From contig WTXD01000089.1 of NCBI GenBank assembly GCA_022496205.1, forward strand, positions 23,314-87,313: a stretch of DNA of 64,000 nt, in the 5' to 3' direction. Under the pieces are notes generated by a model. That model was given only the letters and a program-made list of their open reading frames with translations, ran no database searches and was not told the origin of the DNA. Positions 32,557 through 44,700 of this stretch are shown piece by piece (the first letter of the stretch is position 1; each line of letters opens with the position of its first letter). The translations under genes and the position numbers were made by a program. The DNA comes from Gloeopeniophorella convolvens (Eukaryota > Basidiomycota > Agaricomycetes > Russulales).

Positions 32557-34131
32557 TTAGAACAGGCTTCTCAGTCTCGAGAGCCGACGATCGCAGAACT
32601 TGTACCCATTCGACTTCCCTTCGCTCAGGACGAGGACGTCGCACCCATCGAACTTAGGGGAGAAGGCCTACAAGGCATCTTCCACGACTGAGAAAATGGT
32701 TACTATCTGATCCTTAGTGGACAAACTCTACGAGTCCACTTCTCGAGTGACCAAGGCTGGAACTACGTCCAGTGGTCCGGAATTCACCAAAGATACGAGG
32801 TTACTTCACCCGTAATCGCATCAGGAATACCGAGCCGAGACCAAGTGGTACAGTGGTTTCGCGACCACCCCATCCACGATTCCCCAGAACATACGACTCC
32901 CACTTCTACACAACCTCAGAACACCTCCGACCTCACAGGCGTTACACAACGCCTCGAAGAAGCCGCCGCGGCACTCATTTCCCCGACACCTGATCCAGCA
33001 CCCCTATCAGCACGCGAGATGGCTGAAGAAACTCGAGTCGACTCTACAATCACCGCAGCCCGTCGAGATAATGGGAAGCTTACAGGGAAGCCCCATTCAT
33101 CTTCAACGGAGAATCTAAACGCTATGCCGACTTCATGCGGCAGTTTAACCTCTACGCATTCCTGAATGACGATAACTCGACATTCACCGACCCCCTGAAA
33201 AAGATCTCTTTCTGCCTCACGTACTTTCGAGGCGCCATTGTGACCGACTGGGTCCAAAGGCAGATCAAATGGCTCGAAAGAATCAGAAAGAACGACGTCC
33301 ACGACCCACCAGTACCCTTCGCGACAAGGGAACTGCCTGGACGGTGTTTAAAGACACCCTTGACAAGCGATTCCTAAATCGAGGAACCGCCGTCAACGCC
33401 AAACTCCTCCTGGCGAACATGAAGTTCCGAGCTCCTGAACCGATTGAGGAGTATATCGGGAAGTTCCGCACTCTCGCGGAAAGAGGGAACTTCGACCTTA
33501 ATGCTGAATCCACCATCATCATGTTCCTTCGATCGTTTCCAAACGCCCTCGTCCGGGAAACCGCACGACAGGGGGGAGACGTATTCGGAGTAAATCCCGG
33601 CAGTACGCGGTGGACCTTCGACACATGGGCAGAGAAGCTGTGCGATCAGCAGCTTCAATATCAGCTCATGAAGGAGATATATGGGAACCAGGAGAATACA
33701 CGACAGCAGCCACGATTCCAGATACGACGACCAGGAGGAGGAGGAGGACAGCCACCTCGAAACGACGGAGTAGTCCCCATGGACGTAGACACGTTGACGG
33801 TCAACCAGACCCAAACGTTTGTCCACCAGAAAGGAAAAAGCTCACACCCGACGAACGTACCCAGTATATGCAGCAGGGTCGTTGTTTCCACTGCGGCCAG
33901 CAAGGACACGTTTCACGTTCCTGCCCGCAAAAGGACTCACGTCCTCGGGAAACACGCCAGCGCCAGGTCGACGTAACCGACACCACACCATCGACTTCCT
34001 CCCCCACTCCTATCTCCCCACAAACGTTCGCAGCATACCTAGCGAACACATCCGACGACGAGAAGGAATCCATCTTCAAAGTCCTCGAGAAGGACAAGGA
34101 TTTCAGCGTCCAGGATTTTCAACAAGCTTGA
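32557..34131 (+). pseudogene. gag: B3 gag, frameshifted
   Basis: Readable in pieces, with a TGA at 32689-32691, shifts near 33090, 33330 and 33835, and the normal end DFQQA at 34131. The N-terminal half is the most divergent of the three B Gag proteins (HFSSDQGWNYVQWSG against YFSTDQGWNYVQQTG). The zinc knuckle is intact. Confidence 0.8.
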
Positions 34132-37100
34132 GTAGAGCGATCCTTACTCGAGCCATCTTCAGCACCGATGTACTAGTACGACTCTCCTATGCCGAAAATG
34201 CGATCAGAGTTCCCCTTTACATCAGGAGTGCACATAAAAGGATCGACGACAAAGCCCTGGTCGACAGCGGGGCTACCGATAACATCATAGACTGGAAGGT
34301 CGTAAAACAACACGGCCTTCAAGTGAAACGACTCCTCCATCCCCGCATCATTCGAAACGCGGATGGAACGCGAAACCGATCCGGTGATATTACGCATTAC
34401 ACCGAGTTGAGGTATCAGCTGGAGGAAAATCACATTCCCAGCGCTTCTACATTTCCAGTATCGGAGGAGAATGCATCATCCTCGGATTCCCTGGCTACGA
34501 TTGTTCCAACCCCCGATCTTGTGGGGCGAACGACGAGTAGCAGATGACTTTCATCCTATCACCCTCTCCACATCAGACGCATCCTCGTGGAAACCCACAC
34601 CCACGACGTTCAGAGCGGGAGCACGCGTATCGAATATCCGTTCCCTGGAGGGATGGGAAGAAGAGGCACGCTCCCACGTACAACTCTACCTTGCGGAATA
34701 GAACCCCTGAATGTAGGACCAGAGGACGAGATCTACTTTGGTTCTCTGCCGGAACTTGTCGACGAGGTTCGCCTCTTCCGAGTTACCCAGGCGCAGCAGC
34801 TCGCAGAAGCTGCTATAGACCCGAATAAGGTCAAAAAGGACCCCATTCCCCCGCACTACCGACGTTTCGACAAGGTGTTCAGCGAGGAGGCAGCGCAGAG
34901 GTTCCCCGAGTCGCGACCATGGGACCACCCCATAGACTTAAAGGAAGACGCGCCGGCCTCGCTCCCTTGTAAAATATACCCGCTATCCCCTTCCGAACAG
35001 ACGGCTCTTGAGTCCTTCCTGGACGAGCACTTGAAGAAGGGGTATATTCGACCATCGAACTCTCCCTACGCATCCCCGTTCTTCTTTGTTAAAAAGAAGG
35101 ACGGGAAACTCCGACCGGTGCAGGACTACCGACAGCTAAACACCTACACCGTGAAGAACCACTATCCCCTCCCGCTCATAGAGGAGATACTCCATAAACT
35201 CCAGACCGCCCGACTCTACACTAAGTTCGACGTACGATGGGGATATAACAATATCCGCATCAAAGAAGGCGACCAGTGGAAAGCAGCGTTCAAAACGAAC
35301 CGCGGCTTCTTCGAACCCATGGTCATGTACTTCGGACTTACGAACTCCCCATCCACGTTCCAGACTATGATGAACGAATTGTTCAAAGACGAGATCAATT
35401 CAGGTCTCGTGTTCATCTACATGGACGATATCCTTATCGCGACCCCCGACGACATCGATCTCCATAGACGCATGGTCGAACGAGTTCTTCAGAAGCTCCT
35501 CGACAATGATCTCTACCTAAAACCGGAGAAGTGCACCTTCGAGAGCACGAAGGTGGACTACCTCGGTATGATCCTGAACGGTGATCAGATCGAGATGGAC
35601 CCCGTAAAGCTTGACGGTATTAGGAACTGGCCCGTTCCGAAGACCGTTAAGCAGGTACGAGCGTTCCTTGGGTTTGGAAACTTCTACCGCCGATTCATCA
35701 GAGACTTTGGTAAGATCGCACGACCATTGAATACCCTTACAAAAAACGACACCCCATTCCTTTGGACTGATGAATGTCAGGACGCTTACGAACGACTCAA
35801 GGACGCCTTCTTATCAAATCCCGTACTTATTCACGTTGATCACGATAAACCCTTCTTCCTCGAGACAGACGCTTCATCTTTCGCCTGCGGTGCAGTACTT
35901 TCTCAGAAGGGTGTCGATGGACGACGACACCCTATTGCATACTATTCTCACTCCTTTGCCCCCGTCGAACAACGATACGATGTGTACGACCGAGAACTCT
36001 TAGCTATCATCAAAGCGCTAAAGGAATGGCGCCATTACCTAGCAGGAGCCAGATACCCCATTACGATACTCACGGACCACTGTAACTTATTATTTTTTAA
36101 GGAAACTTGAAAGGTCTCGCACCGACAATCGCGGTGGTACGAAGACCTTGCCGAGTTTAACTACGTCATCCAGCACGTCCCTGGTAAACAGCATACCCCC
36201 GCGGACGCCCTCTCTCGACGACCCGACCACGACGACGGCTCCATCGAACACGAAGAAATAGCCATACTCCTCCCGAAATCTTCGACGTTCCTGACGGAAC
36301 ACCATCCATCGAAGATCGCGTCAGAGTCGCCCAACTATGGGGTGACAAGACAAAGGCGCCGGCTGGATGTACGAAACAGTCGGACGGATGGTGGCGCACC
36401 GAGAAAGGACAACTCTGGATACCTGCCGACACCGACGAAACACTCAGGCGCGATATCGTTCACGCCCATCATGACACACCTTCCGCCGGACACCCCGGCA
36501 TTACAAACACCCAGGAACTGATACGGCGACAGTGGGACTGGCCAGGGCTTAACGAGTTCGTCAAGAACTACGTTAATGGATGCGCTGACTGTCAAGCGTT
36601 AAAAGTCCGGACCAATAGGCAGAAACCGGAGCTTATGCCGATCCATGCCAATCCGGATGCCGGCCTTTCCAGACAGTGTCCATGGACTTCATCGTGAAGT
36701 TACCAATCTCCCGCGGCTTTGACTCGATTCTCGTCGTCGTCGACCATGATTGCACAAAAGGGGCAGTATTCATACCCTGTAACGAGTCAATCACCGCCGA
36801 AGGAGTAGCAAACTTTACCTGGATAATGTCTACCGCCGATTTGGACTCCCTCGCCGTATCATTTCCGACCGCGATCCCCGTTTCGCATCCTCCTTCACCC
36901 GCGAGCTCTGCCGACGCCTTGGTATCAGCCAGAACATCTCGACGGCTATCACCCCCAGACTGACGGACAGACTGAGCGCGTTAATCAACAACTCGAACAG
37001 TACCTCCGATTCTGGGTGAACGGCAGACAGGATGACTGGGCCGACTGGCTTCCCTTCGCCGAATTCTCACATAACTCCTGGAAGAGCTCTGCGACGAAAC

Positions 37101-37740
37101 TGTCCCCATTCGAAGCCCTGATGGGCTATCACCCTCATTCCGATTGGCCGATAGGAACGGCCTCATCTATACCCCGAATTACTGATAGACTTGAACTGCT
37201 ACGCAGTCACCGCCTCGCTGCGCGAAAGCCCTAGAATGGACAGCTGACATGATGAACGGAAGGCAGGTGGTCAGCTGCCTACGATGGAAGAAGGGGACCT
37301 TGTGTGGCTCGAAGGGACTCACCTACCACAGCATATCCAACGCTGAACTGGCCCCTCGACGTCACGGCCATTCCGCATCATACGGAAATTGTCCCCCGTG
37401 ACATTCCACTGAACTTCCCCATCGATGAAGATTCACGACGTGTTCACGTGTCCGCCTTCTACCTATCGCGAGACCAGAGACATGGAAAGAATTCCTCGTC
37501 CCTCCTGACCTTATCGAAGGCGAGGAAGAATACGAAGTCGAGTCCATTAGAAATTCCCGTTTCTTCCGCCGTCAACTGCAGTACCTGGTGAAATGGAAGG
37601 GTTACCCCGACTCTGATAACGAGTGGGTCGCAGCCTCTGACACCAATGCGGACGATCTGGTGACCGCTTACCACATGGAACATCCGAATGCCCCAGGACC
37701 GACATCCGATGCTCTATCTAAGCGCCGAGGTCGACGCTGA
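34128..37740 (+). pseudogene. pol: B3 Pol, heavily frameshifted
   Basis: DSGA protease, RT (best frame 34587-36110, with YMDD), RNase H, integrase and chromodomain all align with B1. There are shifts near 34405 and 34690, a CGA-to-TGA stop at 36108-36110, and then a dense run of one-base losses from 36250 to 37500. That run looks more like poor consensus than like decay. Confidence 0.85.
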
Positions 37741-37847
37741 CTATAAGAGGGGGGTAATTTTCATCGTCCTCTTCAGCGACTTCAGTCACTCTAGCGATCA
37801 CAACGTTCTACTCGACGTCTTACCCATCCCCACTTCCTACTCCTACC

Positions 37848-39207
37848 ATGTCTCCCGTTCCCACCACCGTTTCTTCTGTTTCCTCCATTGAATCTTCCTC
37901 GCCTGCTCCCTGTCCTATCCCTAACATCGAATACCTTCGCACCGACACCGACTCTATCGCCAGCTCCCGCGCTCCGACCCCTCCCACCTTCTTCGAGGAA
38001 ACTATGATGACCACCGAAGGAGTACGTATCCGATACCCGTTCCCATCCGCTCAGCGTCAGTCAGCGACATCGCTCCTTCGAGCCCGAAGGTGGAGGCCGT
38101 AACAGCAAAGGCCGAACTGACGAGCCCTCGCGTCGAAGGAGCAGCTACTATCCTTGCTCAGTTCGTACCAGCCTCCACGCTCCCTAGGTCCGGTACCCCT
38201 GTCGGCCCTACTCATGTCGTCGTGGGTAACACGATCATCGACCTGGACGAAGAAGAGAGCGAGAGGAAGCGCGTCAAAGGACGCAACCAGGACTATCTCG
38301 ACCATCTCATCACAGCGACGTTCGAGAATGTAGGGTTCAACTGGGACTTGAAATCGGTTCGCTTAACCGACATGAAAGCCCAGCTGTCCAAACGGTTCTA
38401 CGAGCGAATCGACGACTGCTCCTCCACGCGCTGGTACGCCCTGACGACAGACTACCGCAAAGGCATGATAGCGGAGCTCAGCGAGGAGCTTATGACGGTC
38501 CTTATCCGGCTGGCCGACAACGCCTATCAGGCCCTTCGTCTAAAAAACCCCCGACTCCCACGCGACCTCCTTGCCGAAGGATTTTTCCGTAACGACCAAC
38601 ACACGATCACCTCCGAGACCATTCGTTCGAAGTACGACGGCCGCCTCATCATCGCTCCTTGGGTTCGAAAGGTCACCGACGCACCATGCCCGTTTATGGT
38701 CGCGGTCGAAGACGAATACGACGAGATGGACACCTGTATCGAACTCTACGCGACCCCCGTCCGCCATAAGAAGCCCGACCATCTCGCCCTCGAACCGAGG
38801 ACCGTCTCATGGCGCAGGACAACCATCTCCTCGGTATCGTCCGAGACCTGTGGGACAACGGACTCACGGCCGACGCATTTCGCCTAGGACAGGAGATGCA
38901 CAAGAGGAAGCGCGTCCAGTACGACCTCGACGCACTGAAGAGGAAACGTGCAGACGCGAACATGCGCATCCTCCAGATCCGAAGGCGACTCGAGGCTGCC
39001 TGCCTCGAGTCTCGCGTACAGGCGGTTCATAACGCGCAGATGAACTCACCCAATCGCGTCACGCCACTCATGCATCATTGGTCGAGTAGGATCTGGGCGG
39101 AGGAAGAGACGATGCTTGCGAGGCGTCTTGCGAGGCAGGGACCGGCGGAGAGGCCCGAAGGTACGAGCGATCACGACGTGGACTTTGGTACGCAGAACGA
39201 GGATTGA
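37848..39207 (+). pseudogene. B3 ORF3, two frameshifts
   Basis: Same start and same domains as in B1 and B2. One base is missing near 38028 and another near 38796. The central frame, 38090-38790, and the C-terminal frame, 38809-39207, are otherwise open. The ending HDVDFGTQNED is preserved. Confidence 0.82.
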
Positions 39208-39241
39208 AGTCGAGGCGACTTCAGACATGAAAGGGACGCAA

Positions 39242-39785
39242 TGTCACGAACTGTACGATACAATTTCTTTTCCTTATCTTTTCCTCCTTGTACGATACGA
39301 GCTCCATTCCGACTCCATGACTCGGGGACGCTTATCTTTCATTCGTCATACGATTCCCTCATACTTCTTGACGCGCCCCTTATGCCATTGGATACCTACT
39401 GTACTTCTACCTAGGAGACCCACCTTGAGTCCGCTCTGACTCGGTACGACTCGATACTAGGACGTTATGTAAACCACATTTCTCGTAGTACTTAAGGCGT
39501 AGCAGTTGTACTCTAAGGCCTTAAGCCTGTTCTCCTTTGTCAATCGACGAGGTTACCAGGGATTCCGCGTGAGGGACTTGTCTGCCCAAGTATCGCGAGG
39601 TTTCCAGCTTTTGACTTCTACGTACCGGAGGCCGATTGCCTCCACTCGAAGACATCACGTCTTACCCAGGATCCCGTGCACACTCTCGTGCACCGTCGAG
39701 GACCGGCTCACATCGAGACCGACTTAACGAACCTCGCTCGTCTCAGCCCTCGCCAGCCCCGCTCGCGCCGGCTCAGGCTGTGACA
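39242..39785 (+). repeat. B3 3' LTR
   Basis: TGTCACGAACTG...GCTGTGACA, preceded by the polypurine tract GAAAGGGACGCAA. Confidence 0.92.
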
Positions 39786-40004
39786 CTCGAGGCCGCCTGT
39801 CTGGAGTCCCGTGTACAGGTCGTCCATAACGCGCGGATGAACTCACCCAACCGCGTCACACCACTGATGCACCATTGGTCGAGTCGAATCTGGGCGGAGG
39901 AGGAGACGATGCTTGCGAGGCGACTTGCGAGACAGGGGCCAGCTGAGAGGCGCGAAGGTACGAGCGATCACGACGTGGACTTTGGTACGCAGAACGAGGA
40001 TTGA
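39786..40004 (+). pseudogene. B2 ORF3, 3' part
   Basis: It continues the frame interrupted at 29476 (EAACLESRVQVVHNAR...) to the TGA at 40002-40004 and ends HDVDFGTQNED as in the other copies. Confidence 0.88.
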
Positions 40005-40038
40005 AGTCGAGGCGACTTCGAACGTGAAAGGGACGCAA

Positions 40039-40579
40039 TGTCACGAACTGTACGATACGTTTTCTTTTTCCTTATCTTTCCTGCACGATACGAGCTCCGT
40101 TCCGGTTCCATGACTCGGGGACGCTTATCTTTTCATCCGTCATACGATTCCTTCACCATTCTTGACGCGCCCCTTATGCCATTGGATACCTACTGTACTT
40201 CTACCTAGGAGACCCACCTTGAGTCCGTTCTGACTCGGTAAGACTCGACACTAGGACATTATGTAAACCTCATCTCTTGTAGTACTTAAGGCGTAGCAGT
40301 TGTACTCTAAGGCCTTAAGCCTGTTCTCCTTTGTCAATCGACGAGGTTACCAGGGATTCCGCGTGAGGGACTAGTTTGCCCAAGTATCGCGAGGTTTCCA
40401 GTCTCTGAACTCTACGTACCGGAGGCCGATTGCCTCCACTCGAAGACATCACGTCTCACCCAGGATCTCGTGCACATTCACGTGCACCATCGAGGACCGG
40501 CTCATATCGAGACCGAACTACCGAACCTCGCTCGTCTCAGCCCTTGCCAGCCCCGCTCGCGCCGGCTCAGGCCGTGACA
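40039..40579 (+). repeat. B2 3' LTR
   Basis: Same subtype as 22450-22990 (shared GTTTTCTTTTTCCTT near the start) and followed by TTTCT. Confidence 0.93.
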
Positions 40580-41359
40580 TTTCTAGTAAAGACTGCGAGT
40601 CTCTTGCCGACTTCTTGAAGGACTACAAGGAGCTCACCAACAGCTATGGACTCAATGCTAAGCAAAAGGTTGAAGCTGTTCTGCACTACATTCCCCAGCC
40701 TATGCACAAACTATGGAAGACTCTAGAAGGCTATTGCTCCAAGGACTGGATAGTCTTCAGGACCAAGCTGGAAGTGCTCTACCCCAACACCACAGCTGTC
40801 ACATGTCATATGCATCAAGGCCTCAATAAGTTCATGGAAGCAGCTGTGCAAATGCATGTATAGGATGAGAACAACATTATGAAGTATTATCAAAACTTCC
40901 TTACCATCGCCACACCCCTCTGCAAGAAGAAGTTGCTATTAGAGAGCAACTTCAACTGTGAGTTCTTCCAAGGCTTTCACCCCGACAACAAAGAGATTAT
41001 CACCAACCACCTTTTCACACTCAACCTAAAGCATCTGGCCAACAAGCCCTACAGCACTGAGGACATTCTGTCCGCCGCCAGAGGATACTTTGCCATCAAC
41101 CAGTTCTACAAGCCCATTCAATGACGCATTAGAGAAGAGCTTAGTTCTCACAGCAAGTCCAAAGCAGCATCTGAAAAAGTCTTGTAGAAGATGTTTAGTG
41201 AAGACAATCATCGCCGCTATAGGATTTCCAAGCAAGATGACAGTGGCTCAGACTCGGGATCTAACAACGATGCAGCTGATTCATAGCAGCCATCTAAGCG
41301 GTCTTACAAGACCAGGACTGTGCGTTTCCGATCTGATGCCACCTCGCCTGCCCGACCAG
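40580..41359 (+). pseudogene. Element D gag, capsid region
   Basis: Contains YKELTNSYGLNAKQKVEA and LWKTLEGYCSKDW, aligned with the element A capsid (TAELWKTVAAW). Stops at 40861-40863 (TAG), 41122-41124 (TGA) and later interrupt it. An acidic Ser/Asp stretch follows near 41230, and the frame is broken at 41360 by an E-type LTR. Confidence 0.8.
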
Positions 41360-41834
41360 TGATACACCACTGCAGTGTACAGACTGTGTCATGGACTAAT
41401 TTTGTGATTCTACAACTGGACAGTATTGCCTAGCTAAGTCCTTCTCATTCTGCTTAGTTCTGACCTCTCAGCCCTCAGTTTCGACTTAGTTACAGCTCTG
41501 GAGACCTAGCACTTGTAGAACACAACTCTGCACAGTGTCCGAGTAGCTTACTAAAGCCTCCAGCTGGAGCACAATCAGCAAGATATGCCACAGTGTACCA
41601 ATACCTTGGTTGATCGCTCAGAAACCTTGGCCTAAGCCTCGGCATTGTAGCCCTGGCACAAGATGGCTGTTTCAACTTAGCAGTAGCATCGGTTTAGGAC
41701 AGAACACAGGATAAGTGGTCAAACGGAGTTACTATACCTTTCCATGTGCGGCCTGCGGTTAGAGGCTCGCCTTTGTATAAAAACCCTCTCTTGGCCTTAG
41801 GGCTCAATAAGAAACTCCCCTGCCGGGATAGTCC

Positions 41835-42259
41835 TGTTGAAGTGCAGCAAAGGGTGGAGTGACAACTGAAGGACACAGAGTGACGCTATAAGGTAAAGTA
41901 AGTATAAGGTAGAAGTGAAAGGAGTGTAAGTGTACTTGCCTCAGTCAGAGAAGGTCAAAAGACTGAGGCTACAAAGGCAAAGAAAGAGGTCCTTATATAC
42001 TGTAAGAAGCAACAGATAGCATGTGATAAACACTGCTGATAAAGCCTAGAAGACCCACATGAAACAGAGTAAGAGTGGGTACCGGAGTACAAGGTGGGTC
42101 ATGGAATGCCCTAGAATAGTCCAGAACAATGGAAACGAATGTGGGGCTGAGTACAGCCTTAAGTCTAGAACATTATGTACACACAAGATAAGATAGTCCT
42201 TGATCATTAGGTCCATATCTAATCTAATCAGAGCTGCCAGGACACTGTCCGTCTCAACA
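41835..42259 (+). repeat. Solo LTR of family F, copy 1
   Basis: TGTTGAAGTGCAGC...GTCTCAACA with a perfect 5-bp duplication AGTCC (41830-41834, 42260-42264). A second copy lies at 46820-47304. No internal region is seen in this window. CTTATATAC near 41993 may be its TATA box. Confidence 0.85.
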
Positions 42260-42299
42260 AGTCCACTTCTCATTCTGCCTCCGGCATAAGTTAGCCTTT

Positions 42300-42837
42300 T
42301 GTCACGATTCGTACGATACAATTTCTTTTTTCATCCTACCTGTACGATACGAGTTCCGATCTGGTTGATGACTCGGGGATGCTTATCTTTCATCCGTCAT
42401 ACGATTCCCCCATTGTTCTTGACGCGCCCCTTATGCCATTGGACCTTTACTGCACTTCTACCTAGGAGACCCACCTTGAGTCCGTCCTGACTCGGTATGA
42501 CTCGATACTAGGACATTATGTAAACCATATCTCTCATAGTACTTAAGGCGTAGTAGTTGTACCCAAAGGCCTTAAGCCTGTTCTCCTTTGTCAATCAACG
42601 AGGTTACCAGGGAATCCGCATGAGGGACTTGTTCGCCCAAGCATCGCAAGGTCTTTAGCTTCTTGAACTCGACGTACCAGAGGCCGATTGCCTCCACTCG
42701 ACGATATCACGTCTTACCCAGGATCCCGTGCACATTCGCGTGCACCTTTGAGAACCGGCTCACATCGAGACCGACTTACCGAACCTCGCTCATCTCAGCC
42801 CTCGCCAGCTCCGCTCGCGCCGGCTCAGGCCGTGACA
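42300..42837 (+). repeat. Solo LTR of family B in the E LTR
   Basis: TGTCACGATTCG...CCGTGACA with a perfect CCTTT duplication (42295-42299, 42838-42842). It is more diverged than the LTRs of B1-B3, so it is probably an older insertion. Confidence 0.9.
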
Positions 42838-43226
42838 CCTTTCATGTACATCATTTCGCTACTACTCGGCCGCCATTAGGCCGGATTGCTCACACTCTTG
42901 GCCATCATTCGGGCCGACTCAGTTATACGTTGCATATTTAACTGTTTGCACTAACGGCCTTTAGTTGCAGCATTACGGAGATACTTCTGGCACACAGGCT
43001 GGCCTACTTCAATCTTGCACACATTGCTCTAGCAGCGGCAGCACTGCTTGCACTTCTGGCTTACTGCACGGCCGAAGCATACGCATTAGTCAGTGCATTG
43101 CGGCGGACTCGGCCCTTCCGGCAAATGCCTGGTCAACGGTCTTCTAGCTAAGTACTTCCCCATGCACTTGCGGACTCACCTCGGCATTGCACTACGAACA
43201 GCCCTTGCGCCGGGCATAGGGTATCA

Positions 43227-44150
43227 CCGGACAAGGACAGTAGTGAACTTATAGACTTACTGGCTTGTATGTATGGACTTTCAGTACAAGAACCTTCCTA
43301 CCTGGTGCTCTACTCAGAATGCAAGCAGTGTTACCCTGGCATTGCTCAGGAATTGCCTAAGCCAGAACTTCTGATACTCTTGTCTTCTGCCACTCCTGGG
43401 CTGCACTGCACTGCCCTCCCTTTGAACCCAGGCCACCATCCCTTCCTCTGCAAGCACCTCAGGACCGCACACTCTTCTGGACATTGGCAAATGCATCCAC
43501 TACTCCTACTGACTCGTTCTCATACTTTGATAAGTTGCCTGAGGCTAGGAACTATGGCTGCATGTTCTGCAACTTGACTGGGCACCACATTTGCGGCTAC
43601 CATACTGCGAAGCAATATGTCTGAACCGGATAAGCCACTATCATCAATAACCGCATCCACCTCTCTGATAGCCAGCCTATTCCCAATGGTTTTGGAGTAT
43701 GAGGACCACTTCAGGCTTGGATTGACACCTGGCTCACTTCAAACCCTGTCACCCTGCCTGCTTCCTTAACATTCCAGTGTGATCCGCCACCTCATGCCTC
43801 TGGCTCGATGTCTAACAGCCTTAGTTTCAAGATCATCCAGGACAACACCAGCAGGAAAATGTCAGCGCATTTATTACTGAAGTAAGGATGAGGATGAGTG
43901 GTCTACAGAACTCTACGACATTCAGGAAGTATTTGCCACAGAGCATTGAAAGAAGGCAGAAAACAAGAAGTCCTCTAGAACTGCAAATCAACTGAGTCTG
44001 CCACCCTGGCCGAATCTATCACCCCACAGCTCCTTCTGTGTAAGTGCTGCCATCTCCTTCACCTTCTCACACCCTGCAGTACTACTATGTAAGTAGTGCA
44101 GAGGACTAGAAGCTCATCAGCGAGACGATCTCCTTCATTCTTGATGGGAA
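43227..44150 (+). pseudogene. Element D gag, C-terminal part with damaged zinc knuckle
   Basis: The frame resumes with IDLLACMYGLSVQEPSY after the E LTR. A zinc knuckle is readable at 43559-43600, CMFC then GH, but the last cysteine is a tyrosine codon (TAC). The stretch from about 43620 to 44150 is degraded linker with no clear domain. Confidence 0.6.
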
Positions 44151-44700
44151 GCTCGCTTAGGTACCCAGTGCACATCATCACCTCTAGTGCACCCATTTGC
44201 AAGGAGCTTGTGGAGCGCCTTTGCACCCATCACATCGAGACAGCGCCTTTGAAGAAGCCATCCCGGACACTCAGGTAGACTTAGCACCATCCATCCTGTG
44301 GACAGCCAAATTCTTCTTGCCACTCCGCAAAGTGGATGTCCTTGTCAACAACCTTGTTATAGAGCTCAGGCTTCTTGACCAAGGCTCTCAGATAGTTGTT
44401 ATTTGCGCAGATCTGGCCTGCGAAGTCAAGGCAGTCATCAATACAGCACATAAGCTCGAGATGGAAGGTGCAAATGGGAGCAAGAGTTGGACTTTCGGTT
44501 GTGCAGAAAACCTCATGATGCATATAGGAGACATCAACTTCAAACTCCATGCCCATGTTCTCGAGGACGTGCTGTACCGTCTTCTGCTAAGGAGACCTTT
44601 TCATCATCTCCTGCTTTGTCGACTTGAGGATCACACAGATGGACAGGTTGATGTCTTCGTCTGCAATTCAGCAAATCTAACATGCTCAGTCTCAATCCCT
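44151..44700 (+). pseudogene. Element D protease
   Basis: The frame 44197-44883 has the active-site motif Asp-Gln-Gly-Ser-Gln at 44377-44391 and a C-terminal LLRRPF block near 44590. These align with Asp-Pro-Gly-Cys-Gln and LLGRPF of element A. Like A, it lacks the canonical Asp-Ser/Thr-Gly. Confidence 0.65.

Larger units (their letters stand above)
29477..39785 (+). mobile_element. Chromovirus B3, inserted in B2 ORF3
   Basis: The LTRs are 29477-29720 plus 32256-32556 (split by FB2) and 39242-39785. The 5-bp target duplication CTCGA is perfect at 29472-29476 and 39786-39790. Gag, pol and ORF3 are present but frameshifted many times. Confidence 0.92.
22450..40579 (+). mobile_element. Chromovirus B2, inserted in D gag
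   Basis: The outer 541-bp LTRs (22450-22990 and 40039-40579) share diagnostic sequence and are flanked by the perfect 5-bp duplication TTTCT (22445-22449, 40580-40584). Its ORF3 is split by B3. Gag has one stop and pol has two; all three are CGA-to-TGA changes. Confidence 0.92.
41360..43226 (+). repeat. Solo LTR of family E, itself interrupted
   Basis: The ends are TGATACACC and GGGTATCA, similar to element A LTR ends. D gag homology stops at the left end and resumes right after the right end. A TATA box TATAAAAA lies at 41776-41783. After removing the F and B insertions it is about 0.9 kb. The duplication is imperfect (CCAG/CCGG), so the boundaries are less certain than for other LTRs. Confidence 0.6.

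Noticed and set aside
22450..40579. Tandem LTR array produced by unequal crossing-over (LTR-interior-LTR-interior-LTR-LTR)
   Set aside because: B3 has its own perfect CTCGA duplication inside B2 ORF3, and the B2 frame rejoins across it, so this is nested insertion.
42838..43226. Host gene fragment
   Set aside because: It continues the E LTR after removal of the B solo LTR. No coding frame or domain is visible.
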